This document shows positions 45,801 through 59,100 of a stretch of DNA of 64,000 nt, piece by piece. The notes beneath the pieces were generated by a model that did no database searches, had not been told where the DNA came from, and worked only from the letters and a program-made list of their open reading frames with translations. Location of the stretch: NCBI GenBank assembly GCA_951230915.1, contig OX579641.1, positions 16,656,254 to 16,720,253 of the forward strand. The letters run 5' to 3'. How positions within the stretch are numbered: position 1 is the stretch's first letter; each line of letters begins with the position of its first letter. The DNA is from Antitrichia curtipendula (lineage: Eukaryota > Streptophyta > Bryopsida > Hypnales > Leucodontaceae). The position numbers were made by a program, and so were the translations under genes.

Positions 45801-48651
45801 AGTTCTGAGTATGGTCCTTGATGTGTTTCAGTAGTATCCATTTGACAGATTTACCTGGCTTCAAGTTTGTTCGATTCAGCTTGATGCTTCTGCAGTTCAG
45901 TGGGAATGACTACTCTTTCTAGCCTTCAAAATCGATAGGGGCTCTGAAAATAATGAGCTACTCTGGTCTTGCAGGGTGTCTGATCCATTCACTGAGATCC
46001 CAGCAGATATGCTGCTATTTCATATCTGTATTCCCTTTGCTGTGGAGCACTTCAGACCTCGTGCAACAATAAAAAATGTCCTCTCCCACTGGTTTTCAAT
46101 TGTGGGCCGGGTGCTGGGCTTATCTGACTTTCTTCTTCCTGGAGCTGAGGAGGCGAATGGAGTTGTTGCCAATAATAATGAAGAGAGAAGACAAGACAGA
46201 GCCAACAATATCTTTGATGAGAATCAAGGTGAAGCTGGACATGGTGATGCCGCAGGAAATCGTCACCAGATTGAAACTCCGTCTGGCACTGCCGAGGGCA
46301 ATGACGTATCAGACTCCGATGACGAACATGAAAATGAAGAGTATGTATCCACCTTCACTTACCCTGCATCGTAAATATGATTTCTGCTCACTGCGCTGCT
46401 TTTGACCAAGTCTATGTTTTTTGGCCCATTTATTTAGGGTGGGCGGGGTATTTCATTGTATCTTCTGGTCCTTGTTAGCCATATTTCATGCTTTGCATGC
46501 TTAGCAATTGTGGTTGTCTGACATACTACTCAGGATTGATGTTGTCAGTCAAGGTAATTCGTTTTGATACAACCATGCATTCGAGTTTATAGATTTTACT
46601 TCTTTAATTTCACGTACTAACCATTGTACTGCATTGGTCCCCAGGTATCAGTTTGCGTCACGAATTGTGCTTCTTTTACTGGGGGCATGGTTAACTCTGC
46701 TTGCGTTTAACTCGACCATGGTGCTCCTTCCCATCTCCATTGGGCGATTCATATTCACTTCCTTCTCGCGTCTTCCTATTACCCGTGGTGCAAAGTGCAA
46801 CGGTGAGAATTTTGCTTTCGTTGTGCTATAACTATGAATCCCTGTAGTCACTTTAGTGCATATTTGTTACTAATCTTCCAAGATTGAAATGTATGGATCT
46901 TTGTAAGCATTTACACAGTTGCTTCCGGTGATTGAAGGACTGTTTTTTTCATTTTGATTCTATTCGTGAAATTGTGGTTCTGAGTTTTGACATGCTTGCT
47001 TCTATTTTTGCAGATCTTTATGCATTCAACATTGGTTGCTATGTGCTTTGGGCTACTGCTGCAGCAATACAATATGTGGTAGACTACCTGCGGACCCACG
47101 ACATACGGGTCTTTTTGCGACAAGTTGTTAAGTGGTCATCCATCGTAGCCAAGAGCTTTGTCCTTCTATCACTCTGGGTATGAGCAGCTCCTTCTATCTT
47201 CAATTTTCGGCATTATTTATATTATTGTTACTGGTAGTACATATTGATAAACCATACGCAGGTGCAGTTAGTACTTATTTAGATTTTTATGAAGAATTGC
47301 ATGGGTTGTTTTTTTATGATTTAATTTGATATCACGTGAGTAGTATTTGGTAGATTGCTATATCTAATACTGGGTGGGTGACTGTGCAGATTGTGATTAT
47401 TCCAGTACTTATCGGCCTTCTTTTTGAGCTACTGATCGTTGTTCCCTTGCGAGTACCTATTGACGAGAGCCCGGTGTTTCTCCTTTATCAAGATTGGGCC
47501 TTGGGCCTCGTGTTCTTGAAGATCTGGACAAGGCTGGTGAGTTGCCTATACGGTGGAGTTGTTTCTCACTTTCCCTTTTGAGAATTACAGTTGGTGCATT
47601 GTTGGCACAGCTTGATGGATTCTTGCATGTTGTTTGCACGATTATTTGGCAGGCTTCTTTGAATGGCTAATGCATTGTCATATTTCCTGGAAAGCAGAAC
47701 TTGTTAATTTTTAAACCAATGCTCTTATCTTAACAGGTGATGCTTGGACAGATCGTGCCTCTGGTTGACGATAGCTGGCGACTAAAGTTTGAGCAAGTTC
47801 GGAATGACGGGTTTTCCCAACTAAAGGGCTGGTGGGTGTTTACAAATATCATTGCGCCAGTACTCATCCACCTCTTGACAGCTCTCTGTGTGCCATATGT
47901 CGTTGCGCGAGGGTTGTTTCCTCTTCTCGGTTATTCATTGATGGTAAACTCAGCAGTATATCGGTATGCCTGGCTTGGATGTCTCTTCTTTGGAATTTTC
48001 TGGTATGGTGGACATCGGCTCCATCAATGGCTGCTGGATCTTCACGATTCTATTCGTGACGATCGTTATCTTGTGGGAAGGCGACTGCACAATTATGGAG
48101 ATCAGAAGAAAGCTCCTCCTAGTCCAGAGTTGTCGAGGTTACCGTCATCAGGTATACAACCTTATCTTTGGTGCTCCTGCAAATTTGTCTTAATCTGTGT
48201 ATTCATGTCTAGAGAATATTCGGAAGGTGTGTTTCTCATTTTAACCGGCGCCTTTATCTGGGTTGGCTACATCATAACTGAGTGATGAAAACTTATTTGT
48301 CAAAATTAGCTTTAATTGCTGTCAAGCATAATTGGCTAATTGACAATCGATGAATGGATTTAAAGTTTAAGGTTATTTTGTATCTAATGATGTGTACTAT
48401 CTTCAGGGTTGGAAGAATCTGAGGATGGTGCTGATGTGCAAGTAGATGAAGCAGCCCAAACACAGTTGACTTCAGGAGAGCAGAGAAGGAGTGGAGACGA
48501 AGTTGTGGGAGCAACAGTCGATGCTAGCAGCATTGGGGCAAATTCAGAGAGAATGACGGACTCTGCAACGACGGGGGCTCACAGGATGGGGGCGACAGCT
48601 AGCACACTGAAATTTCGGGGTGGTGTCAGCCATGAAGGCATCAGTAGCTAA
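42802..48651 (+). CDS. SUD1: SUD1/CER9 (DOA10-type) RING-v E3 ubiquitin ligase
   Basis: Ten exons: 42802-43164, 43573-44319, 44531-45280, 45541-45752, 45975-46340, 46645-46802, 47014-47177, 47390-47536, 47737-48151, 48407-48651. All junctions are in phase, total 3567 nt, 1188 residues (Arabidopsis about 1100). DOA10-type ligases sit in the ER membrane and ubiquitinate misfolded and regulatory proteins; in plants SUD1/CER9 affects HMG-CoA reductase activity and cuticle lipids. A Gln/Glu-rich head leads into a C4HC3 RING-v (C77, C80, C94, C96, H104, C107, C120, C123; EDVCRICRTPGEADSSLYHP, then QECLLQWLNHSNARQCE). Many hydrophobic segments follow, including VICVWLLLIPFVTLWIWRF, LLTDCLHGFLLSAGIVFIFL and the CGWWLDICTLGI block. 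Loops are acidic (DSDDEHENEE). The gene-symbol assignment rests on family resemblance. Confidence 0.95.
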
Positions 48652-49313
48652 AGCATTCCTCAGTCAATCAATGTGGTCAATAATTTGCATCATGTTGGTT
48701 CCGAGTTTAGAGTTCTGTATAAATGTAGGTACACAGGTTTGTTGAGCAATGTATGCGCCGTAAGGGTGGCTGTGCAATTCGTTGGTCTGAGTCCCCTTTG
48801 GCAACTGGGATTTGTCTAAAGACCAGTTACAACTATTTGAGTCTCCCCACAGTCTGCAGCTCCATCTGTGGTCTAGTGTTGGATCCTTTCATGACATAGA
48901 GATTTCCAACAGAATGGGAGGTCCCCTGGAAACTCTGTAGGTATTTTAGCTTTTTGTTAAATTCAACCTCATTTTTTTGTACTATCAAACACTCTCTTCA
49001 CAATTCTGTTTGTGACATAAAGATGTCTATATTTTACCAGAACGGTCCAGGGTTTTTTGTCTTCTGTTTTAGACGGTCATTTTTGAGAGATTTGGTCAGG
49101 CACCCGTAAGCTGAAGTGGGATACTACTTTGACTATCCTAATTGTTTGCGCTTGCACAAGGGTTGCTATAATGTGCACCCAGCGTTGGAAGTGATTTTGC
49201 CATATACAAATGGTACTGATGTTGCTTCCCTCACAATATTTGATATTTTTGTACCTTGTGTTCCTGCTGAAGTTGACAAATGTGCTTTCACAGTTCGTAA
49301 GTCTGGTATATGG
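48652..49313. other. SUD1 3' flank
   Basis: Should include the SUD1 3' untranslated region. No other gene recognised. Confidence 0.5.
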
Positions 49314-49315
49314 TA

Positions 49316-49982
49316 CTCCCTCCGTCCCAAAATGATCTCCAACTGTACCTTGTGACATTGAAAATTGGTCAAATTTGGCTTTTGATTGCTATCCGGTGTA
49401 CCAAAACAACTTCGAGCAATAGTTCCCCCCATCCATGCAATCATCAATCAATACAATTCTGAGCAATAGTTCCCCCATCCATGCAATCATCAACCAATAC
49501 AATTTTGAGCAATAGTCCCTCCATCCATGCAATCATCAATCAATACAATTCCGAGTAATAGTTCCCCCTCCTTCCATGCAATCATCAATCCAAAAACAAA
49601 TGAAATGATTGAAGGGGTCAATCAATATTGTTTGTTCTTATTTTTTGCATCTCTTTGAGTGTTGCCCAACTAAAGGAGATGAAGCTTTGAAGGGTGGTAC
49701 AGAGGTCTACACAAGGTCTTGGGTTCACACTAACTACCCACAAAATGACACTTCACAATCAATAATTAAATGCCCATTGGTGATCTTTGAAATGTCCCAA
49801 AAATTTCACTTTTCAATACTCCAAATCTGCACTTTGAAAAAGATTGCCAAACTCAAAGTTTTTAGGATGCTAGGAGTGCATCAAACTCTATTTATAATGC
49901 AAAATGGTTTTTACAAATGTCATTTTTAGCCTTCATCCAGAACATTTTGTCTAACATGAAGATCATTTAGGGATAGCGGAAG
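49316..49982. mobile_element. Stowaway-like element with internal minisatellite
   Basis: Starts CTCCCTCCGTCCCAAAATGA, the classic Stowaway/Tc1-mariner terminus. The right end in reverse complement reads CTTCCGCTATCCCTAAATGA. TA dinucleotides flank both ends (49314-49315 and 49983-49984). It is about 670 bp, longer than most Stowaway MITEs, and without transposase. The central part is a tandem array (49414-49590). Confidence 0.8.
49414..49590. repeat. 46-47-bp tandem repeat, four copies
   Basis: Copies begin at 49414, 49461, 49507 and 49553. Each contains GAGCAATAGTTCCCCC, ATCCATGCAATCATCAATC and AATACAATT. The array lies wholly inside the Stowaway-like element. Confidence 0.9.
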
Positions 49983-49984
49983 TA

Positions 49985-51739
49985 CTATCCCTATGGATGA
50001 GACCTCTTTCCAATCAGCCACCCATTTTCGCTAGTTAGGCTGTCATATTTTCGATCGATTGTAGTTTACATGACAACTCACGTGGTTAGGCAACAACTTA
50101 TACAGCACAAATGTTGAGGAGGTGTACATAGAAGTTATACAATGATTACAAGATGTACACTAAAAGTCACAATTATCACCTACATTGAAGCATGGTTGAT
50201 TTGTAATCAACCTATGGTTAGAAATACGATGACCTATATAACCAAAATAGGTTGAATGGAATCTTCACAAAAAAAACTATTGTAATTTTATTTTGAGGAA
50301 AAAAATGTAAAAGAATATGAAATCCTTCTAAAATCTATTTCTATAAACAGGGAAATTTTTCCCCTTACCATACCCATCCAATAGATATATTGAATTGTTT
50401 AAGTGATCGAAAAAGGAATCAACTACCTTATATAAAATTTGAAACTCATCCATTAGCCACTCATGGGACTCACTCGCTTAGTGTCTTTACAATCTTTAGA
50501 GACTTAACTCCAAAATGACCTTGAGGACATAATCTGTCCTTGAGCAATTTTCGAAAGTGAATAATGCAAAATCAACGTTGAATTAGATAAATATGTAAAC
50601 TACACAATCAGGGTGCTTTACATGTTGAAAAAACATAAACTTTCAAATTTGGTAGTTGATGAGGCATTTTTTTTAGAAGGCACAAACACGAAGGAGATCC
50701 TCCATTTTCGGGAAGGAAGGTACCCTGTCAGCACGGATTGGAGGTCTGGGTGACAAGGCCCCGACTTGGCGAAAGACCGTGGCAGAACTTGAGTCCGTCC
50801 TCTGTAACATAACCGTTCCCACCAACAAAATACCTTATTTCCATGTACTCTCGCCTTGCTCCTACGTGTTGCAGAATTTAGAAAAAATATAGGACTTCAT
50901 AGACGAGGACATGGCTTAGGGTTATAGATTGCTTGCGGTTGCTGTTGGATTCCTGCAAGGACCACTCTAAAGCAAGAGTGGGATTTTGATGTAAGGGACG
51001 GGGTGGTCATGGCAATGGTGACAATTGGGAGTATGCAACGACCAAAGTGGCAAAGTCACAATCTAACACTAGAGAGTGATTGCTTGCAAGTAATGAATCA
51101 GGGTAGTGAAATTAGTGATAGGATTGTTTTCAATTTTTATTTCCACCCACTACCTATGATCCTCGGAGTTTCAACATCATATGTACCTCTGCTTCTTGCT
51201 CAATTTTCAAGTAAGATGACAAATTTATGGAGCAATCCAACTTATCAATTTCTAGAATCTCGAAGGGGACAAGCACTAGTAATTCACAATTGGCTTCTAG
51301 AGATCAGGGCAATTAAGAGTTACATGAAACAAATCCTCAATTGCTTGGACAATTGATACTTATTTGAACTCCTTCAAAATTCTAAGCTTGCAGAATTGCT
51401 AGAGGTTTTGAAGGCAATGCATTGGAGGATTTTATTTTACAACAACGTTGCATACATTTTAGGGTGGAAGAAGAGGCATGATTTTTTAGACAAACTTTTT
51501 GGTGTGGTGAGAAAAATTTATAAGGTTGGTTTTAGTGGAGTAATTGGTACTCAAGCAATTGAAAAGGTGAGCTATCAACCCATATGTGATGGAGATGTAG
51601 TCCAGGCATTTGTAGCTGTAGAAGATGGCCACAACAAAATTCTTGTACAAATGTAAGACAACACATTCACATTAGAGCTCCTTCCTTATGTAAGAGATGG
51701 AAGGGACGAGAGCAATAAAGCAATTGATTGGGAGGTTGA
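49985..51739. other. Intergenic DNA with a GC-richer patch
   Basis: Mostly AT-rich. The 150-base patch at about 50690-50840 is GC-richer and unlike its surroundings, but matches nothing I recognise. Open stretches at 51003-51356 and 51396-51656 (for example MHWRILFYNNVAYILGWKK) may be part of the piggyBac element's left side; I cannot assign them. Confidence 0.4.
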
Positions 51740-52059
51740 CTTAGTCAACTAGTAGGGAAATAGCAACTTAAGTAATTCTGATTGGGTCTTATTTGATGAT
51801 GGTAGTGAATCAGAAGTGTTAGAAGATAGTGTCTTAGATGCACCAAATATGGATTTTGAATTGTTTGGGTTTGAGCATCAATACACTCCACAACATTTGT
51901 AGGACTTTAGTACCACATTGCTACTTAATCGTTTCCCTTTCACTAGGCCAACTCTTGTGCTTGTTCATTGTCTAAGCCGACACCTAGTGGCCATGCACAA
52001 GTTCTTTGAACCGTACTGGCTAGTACAGATATCGACCCTTATTTGTGACCAAATCTCAA

Positions 52060-52616
52060 AGGGTGTACTTAGTTCTACTACAACAAATCACATGCGAACA
52101 AGTGGTTTCTAATAAATTATAATTTCAACCTAAAATTTTGAGCATTGTTTAATAATGACTATAGGTTTCTATTGCCAAAATTTCCAACTCAAATAAAATA
52201 TGAAATGCTTTCTAGAAGAGGTTGAAAATGAACTAAAATGGCATGTTTTTCAACTCAAAATAATTATAGAGAATATATTTAGATGACCATTGAATCAGTA
52301 TTCAACTCAAAATGAGATTTCAATAGAGAGTTATTTTTAGAAAAAATTTATTCATTTTTTAGACAATTTTTTCTTACATAATATAGGGGTGTAAAAGTTA
52401 TTTTTCAATTCTACACTGTATCTTTTTACTTCAAAAATGTGTAACTAATTATTATTAAAAAATAAAAATATCAATAATTCAAAACATAAAATTTCAATGT
52501 AAAGAAATCTATTTACATATTTTTTATTTTGTTTTATTTAAAATTCAAAAAATATATAAGGGGTCCAAAGTTTTATTCACATGTAGTTTCTAACGGATAC
52601 TCTAAGTGATTTTCCT
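52060..52616 (+). mobile_element. MITE family D, copy 1
   Basis: About 555 bp inside the piggyBac gene. Left GGGTGTACTTAGTTCTACTA, right in reverse complement GGAAAATCACTTAGAGTATC. The interior pairs with the reverse complement of the second copy at 52714-53286: AATTTTGAGCATTGTTTAAT, TCTATTGCCAAAAT, AACTAAAATGGCATGTTTTT and GTATCTTTTTACTTCAAAAA. No coding capacity. Confidence 0.7.
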
Positions 52617-52713
52617 AAGGACTAAATCAATCATTATGCTAGACAGTCAAGGTATAATAGCTTTGTGAAATGCAATGGCACCTTGAATTGGAAGGATTTG
52701 TCACCAAGAAACC

Positions 52714-53286
52714 CGGGGAGGTCACTCTATGCATTTATACAACCCACATGGGGCGAGGATTTTGGACCCTCTATTTACTTCTTCAAATTTAATTAAAAGA
52801 AAAGAAAAAAAAATATGGATAGATTTTCCTACTTTAAAGTTTATGTTATGAATTATTGATAATTTTATACGTAAATTATGATTAGATACAAATTTTTGAA
52901 GTAAAAAGATACACTGTAAAGTTGAAAATAACTTTCACACCTCTATATTAAATAAGAAAAAATTGTTTAAAAAATACACAAAAATTCTCAAAAATGAATC
53001 TCTATTGAAAGTTTATATTCTTGAATATTGATGCAATGATTGTCTAAGTGTGTTCTCTAAATACTTGAGTTGAAAAACATGTCATTTTAGTTCATTTTTC
53101 AACCTTCTCTAGAAATCATTTCATATATTATTTGGATTGAAGATTTTGGCAATAGAATCTTATAGTCTTGATTAAACAATGCTCAAAATTGTAGGCTAAA
53201 ATTATAGTTTATTAAAAAATAAATAGGAGGTCAAAAGATCATTTAGCTGCATGTAGTATACTATAGATACACTAAGTGACCTCCCC
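52714..53286 (-). mobile_element. MITE family D, copy 2
   Basis: About 570 bp, opposite orientation to copy 1, 97 bp away. Better preserved ends: GGGGAGGTCACTCTATGC and, in reverse complement, GGGGAGGTCACTTAGTGT. The two copies together form a long inverted repeat within the piggyBac gene. No clean target duplication was found. Confidence 0.75.
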
Positions 53287-54465
53287 AAGCCGAGAAATCT
53301 TTGTTGTTGGCTAGGAATCTATAATTACATGGGGCTCAAGAAGCTACCCAATAATTGCTTGTATTGGAGCCACATGAAGTTCTTAGTTGTCCTTTTGTAA
53401 AGACAGCCATGCGAAGAGCTAGGTTTGAGAAAATTTGCCGTAACATACACCTAGTAGATAATGTTGCCTTAGTTCTAGAGAAAACACATGAAAATTATGA
53501 TAAAATAGCAAAGATATGTTGGTTACTTGAGTTGTTTCACTTGTTTGTGCAAACATGCAAGCAATTGTATAATTGTAAGCATCATATTTGTATTGATGAG
53601 ATTATGATCCCATATCATAGTAGGAGGTACGATATAAAGCAGTATATGCTTGCAAAACCGGTGAAATACAAGATTAAAGTTTGGTGTTGTGTGAATAGTA
53701 AATCATGATATGTATATGATGAAGTCTATATTGGATGAAAGGGTCTCACTAGTGAGAAGGACCTTGGTTTGAAAGTAGTGAAGGCCTTGGTCTCAGACTA
53801 GAAATGCCTAGATCACATGGTCGTGACAGCTCATTTCTTTACATTGTCGTGTCTGCAAATGCATTGCTCGCATTGCATGTCTGCAATAGTGTAGTTTGAT
53901 TGCATTCATGTGTACCTTATGAGCACATCCATGGACTCAATAGCAAAGGGAACTCTATATTTCAAGTGGATTAAGCGTCGAGGGCGTCGGGAGTACCAAA
54001 TTTCTCATGTTCTTCTTGAATATCAAGAAATGATGCAAGGAGTTCATTTGGTCGATCAGTGTCGCATGGAGTACACAACAAAGTTTTGATTCCACAAATG
54101 GTGGCATCAATTGTTGTTGTTTGTTCTTGACACCAGTTTTGGCAATGTCTACATTTTGTTTTAAAGCTCACACAATTGGCATCAAGGAAAAGCAGGTGAT
54201 GACTCGAATCAAATTTCACTATACCCTTGCCAATTGGTTGTGTGATCCAAAAGTGCATTCTAGGTGCAACGGTGCCTCCTTCAGTCTACATGATCATGGC
54301 CTTCATTATTCAGCAAAGCACAAGAAGCTCTGTGCTAAGTGCGCTATTTTCCGGCGGAAGCAAATATGGTATTGCCTAGGGTGGCATGGAGCTTACATGT
54401 ACGAAGGGTCATATTACTTGAAGGTCCATACAATTTCAAAATACACCACTAGAGTATTAAAGTGA

Positions 54466-56156
54466 AATGGTCTTGCAGGTTTGCTTCAGGATGCATTGCG
54501 GGTGTGGCCACGCCATTTTGCTGAGCAAAAGACAATGCAACTCACCGTGATGGCAATTTCAGTGCCGGGATTGTAGAGTATCTTGCTTGGTGTAGGTTTT
54601 CATAGGTTGATACCTTTGAATTTTGCAAGTCCCTCCCCTTACTGTAGTGATCTGGTTGATGTTGATTTCACTTATGCTTGTAGTTTAGGTTGTGGTCAGG
54701 GATTTGGTGTGCAATTCCAAGGATTTTGAATTGTTAGGATGCGGCTAGGAAGGACCATGAATTGTCAATGTTACTCTTGGTATTCTTTACTTTTGTCAAA
54801 CTTGAATTTTTGAAGAGTTTTATAAGTTATGCCAATTACTTCAAATTCTCGTCGTGAGTTGTGGTAATTGTGCGTAAACAGTCTACTTGCAAGTTTGTAG
54901 TATTGCATAGACAACAAATAAATTGTGGTTTTGTGTACATGCTCATTCAACACGGGCTTGAGGGCTCCTAGTTGACTTTGTACGCCCTCGCCACTCTGCT
55001 CGTCAAACGCGCCAAGTCATATAGCCTACAAGTTTTCCACCTCCCACGCTAGCTTCTTGCTGAGGCCACCCTTCCCTTCACCAGGTTACATTTAGATTGC
55101 CCTTGGGAATGACCCAAGTCACCCAACAAATTAATGCACCGTCCGATTTGAGCAAAATTTTGTGTGATAGTTTTGTAGATTTGTCCATTTTCTTCCCACC
55201 GTTTGGATCATTCTTCATCCCCAACATATTTTTCCAAAAAAAGATGGTACCTAAACCCATGCAGTGACTCTGCCAGACACCTTGAACTTTGGCATTACTA
55301 AAACCGCACGTAAGTTATCAAAACTGCAGATTTTGGGGGGGGGCCAAGTGCTTTACATCTTGTCCTCTACCTTATGAAAAAAAAATGGTACCTTGTTCCA
55401 ATCCGTATTAATCCGGCAACATCCACCAAAGATTCCCGAACTTCTGAAAAATGCGTGATTCGGTGATTCGGCAACCGTGTACCGTGAAAACAAGGTGAAT
55501 CTGATGAAGTTTCTTGAATAATTTGGGGCCATCAAAAATTGCAGCATGATCCTCGCAGAGCATGCTAGCAATCGATACGGTTACATCTTCGGTTACCACT
55601 TACCAGCCAAACTTAATTATTAAAAATTGAAATTTGTTTGCCTCTCTGACACGGGACAGAAGTTCGGGAAATCCCAGGGTCGTTTTGGGGTTAAGTGTCA
55701 CTACATATCTTATGCCGTTGGAAACTGATGACAAATGCGAAATGAACAAATGAAGCACCAAGTGAACTCACAAATTGCTGCTGTAATCAGAAAGATCTGA
55801 AACGCAATCATATTTGGGTTGTCCACTAGAAATCATGGTGGGCAAGAGACAGGGCAACAGACCCAATTCGCATTAAAAATGGAAATGACAGTGCTTCAAT
55901 ATTGTCCGTAATACCGGTAGGTACTGAACTACCAGTGCTAAATTGAAAAATCCATTTATCAAAAATATTGAAAAAATCTTTGCAAGGATACTGAACTCTC
56001 ATCCACATCATTATTTGAACTCTCATCCAACATCATCATTTAGAAGTGTCCTAGATAGTGAACACTCACCTCAAATTTCAAGAAATAACACTCTTCACAC
56101 AAAATCATCCCTAGATTCAAAGATCAATGGTAAGTTTCTTGCAAACCAAGTCCAAC
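54466..56156. other. Intergenic DNA between piggyBac remnant and SAL1
   Basis: No gene recognised. A G9 run lies at 55335-55343. The end next to 56156 should hold the SAL1 3' untranslated region. Confidence 0.5.
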
Positions 56157-59100
56157 TCAGTGTTTGGCAGACGGTTTCAACTCCTTCAAACATTTCTGCA
56201 CAGCTGCGAGCACCGCAGGCTGCAGCTTCTTGTTCGTAGCAACGATTCCATGGTCTAAATCAAGCCATCTGCCTCTAGAAAAGTCTAGCGGCTTTCCTGC
56301 TGCATCGAACACTTCGCCTCCAGCCTCTGTGATTGTGCCAACAAACCACATCAGAGGAAAGCTGATACCATAGTATGAACAAGTATTGTGAATACGCCAT
56401 AAACTCCTTCACAAGCGACCACAAGCGATTCCCAAGTCCCAAGTCCCACATTTTTCCTCAAAATCTAATTGGATGAGAGTACTGAAAGTGGAACTAGGGA
56501 CTTTATACCAAGTTCCAAGTCCCAAGTTCCAAATTCCTGAACAATGCTTACATGAGCACCTTCGGAAGTTTCAAAGCCAAGGGAAGTGCGACTTGGAGGC
56601 TGAAATAGGTTTCCATTCTTGCTGGACCCAACTGTAGCTCCAATTCCCATTTCTCATGTCATTTGATGTACCAAGGAAAGTGGAACTTGGGACCTATGTA
56701 TAACGAGGCCCCAGCTTACCTGTTATGACGATGGCTCCAGCAGCATGATCCCAAATTTTCTCACGGTATCCAGCATGAGGAAATCGAAGATATATGACAG
56801 CGTCTCCTCTGGCCATAGCTCCGTACTTCGCCTGGCTGTCTATCCGAACCGGAGGTGCTTTGACACCCAACACCTGAATCAACACATAAGTAATGAATAC
56901 TACGTAGGCACAAGCATGTGCATGAATCAAATACACGAACAGTGGTAAGAGGATTGACAATCCAGTTGTAAGGAGCGTACCCCTGCAATGTTTGCAGTTA
57001 GATCTTGCATGGAGTGTGCAGATTCGTAAGATTCACAGAACGTTGCTAATGTCGTATCTTCGACATTGCTCACGTGCACCTGTACTACAACATGTCAAGA
57101 AATAATGCATAAACGCTAGCAGAAAAAAAACTTATAGAAAACCTAGTCACGTTAAACCTCGCCATTTGCAATGTCATTTAAAACAGTATCTAAAGACAGC
57201 TCTGTTAATTGTAAAGCGGCTAGACTAGATTATGTAGAAAAACTTTGAAGGGTGGGTTTTGTAATACTAAAAGAATTAATACCTTAAGATACATACAATA
57301 CGCAGAAAAAATGAAATAAAACAACTGGAAGACTAACGATACCTAACGCACCGGTTTAGGCTCGACCCTCTCGTCTAATGATTCCACAGTTGTGCCAGCA
57401 CCTAGGCTTGCGGAGAATAAACAACCCACAGGTTCGCTTGAATTTGCAGGAACGCCATTGGCAATGGATTCCATCGGCAGATTAGGGCAGCCCAGAACTC
57501 CAGCCACAACCTTCCCATTATCTAGCAGCCCAAGAGCAATTGCATACTGATCTCCTCTTACAAACCTAAAAGTGGACCATGCGTACAGGTTAGAATTCAA
57601 ATAATAATAAAGTATAGAATGAAGAAAAAAACATACAAAAGTATTTCCTTAGTCATTAGTAGAGAACCCAACCGCAGAGGTGTTCTGGAAAATCTAGCCT
57701 AGTTACCACTAATAGCGCTGACGTTAGCGAAAGTCTTAATCCTGGAAGGACGCCGAGGCCAAAAAGTGGCCGATGGATGACTTCGGATTACTGTAGAAAT
57801 GAAGAATGCATCTATTGGTCCAAAAATCGGATCATTTTTGGCAACGTACCTTGGTGATAGGTCTAGTCCTTTCAGGGTTACATGTTATTACAATTAGCAG
57901 GGTTTAACGCAGCTGGATTTTCTAGGAGGGCGGTTTTTTACTATTGAGTGTCCGCGAACAGGTTGTAAATGGAAGGGGAGAATCAATCATGATGAATTAC
58001 CCTCGAGTACCATCGATTGGATCCAAAACCCAATGGCGGCCATTGCTGCCTCCTTCGGAATTTCCCCGGTCAATGGCTTCCAAAACCTCTTCTTTGCTTA
58101 AACGAGGCACGTCCAGGCTCGCATCAGAGGCAATCGTCTCATTCACTAACTGCGTAATCCGATCCAGCATTGGTGCCCCTGCCTCCGTCCGCAGCTCCTC
58201 TGAATCCTATAACCGGCGGGTTTAACTTGATAATTCAAAATTTTAGGAAAATCACAAGAGTGCAGGAAACTCCAGAGGGGAGCCCAAAGGAAAAAATTAA
58301 CTACATTACTATCACTTGAAAGTTTCCTAAGTACCTCTTCAGCAACCATTGAGAATGAACCAGGTGGAAGATCCCGTGCCAGTGACCAGCTTACAAGCGC
58401 TTGCGAACCTGGAATACACAATCTCAGCAAGAATCATGGTCGTTCCACATTGTCACACATGCAGCACAATAATTTAGAGCGCGACACCCTATACAACTGA
58501 AGCACATTGAGGATGTCAAAGTAAGTACCATAATCAGCAACCGTGACTGGCGACTTGTCGGACTTAGTTTGAGTCTCTTGTGCAAGCAAACCCCTCTGCA
58601 CAGTCTGCACCCAATCACACAGCACCACAAATTTCAATCCAAAGGGATTCAATCAGAGCAGGCTCTTTCGACAAAATACATCTCCAATCGAATACACTGA
58701 CGAACGATGATCACAAGTGAATGAATAAGTAGAAAATGCACACCACCAAAAAAAAATGCCAGAAACTTGAAGTTTTTAATTAGTCGACATCAAAACAAAG
58801 TCGAGGCAATGGGTTTCCCATTTGTTAAAAAAAAAAGTCGAGGAATCGGAATCAAGACTCACCCGGGCCAATTCCGTATTAAAGCTCACAAAAAATCAGA
58901 AAATGCGCAGATTTAGGGTTTCACACCGAAAACCCGATCAGGCACCCACTCCCCAAAGGCCAGAACATCTAATTAAATGCCAATAAGGATTGAAAAATTG
59001 AAGAGAAAGCATCTGACAAAGACGCAACGCAAGGCGCCAGAGCCAATTCCATCACACTCAGAAATAAATGTATAAAAACTCACGAAAATTACTCAATATT

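Larger units (their letters stand above)
51740..54465 (+). pseudogene. piggyBac-type transposase, broken
   Basis: Pieces in order: an acidic N-terminal part (SDWVLFDDGSESEVLED, near 51780), the DDE_Tnp_1_7 core (RARFEKICRNIHLVDN, CIDEIMIPYHSR, DIKQYMLAKPVKYKIKVWC at 53355-53706), a MVVTAHFF segment near 53815 matching the usual VMDNFF block, then EYQEMMQGVHLVDQCRMEY and KWWHQLLLFVLDTSFGNVYI near 54010-54160, and a Cys-rich tail (KLCAKCAIFRRKQIWYC). The first catalytic Asp (IDE) is kept. The DNFF Asp is lost, and GGVD reads GVH. Several stops and frame changes occur, and two MITEs (52060-52616 and 52714-53286) interrupt it. The element is dead. The N-terminal limit is uncertain. Confidence 0.8.

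Noticed and set aside
50690..50840. GC-richer patch as a structural RNA or short gene
   Set aside because: No convincing fold, promoter or reading frame could be seen.
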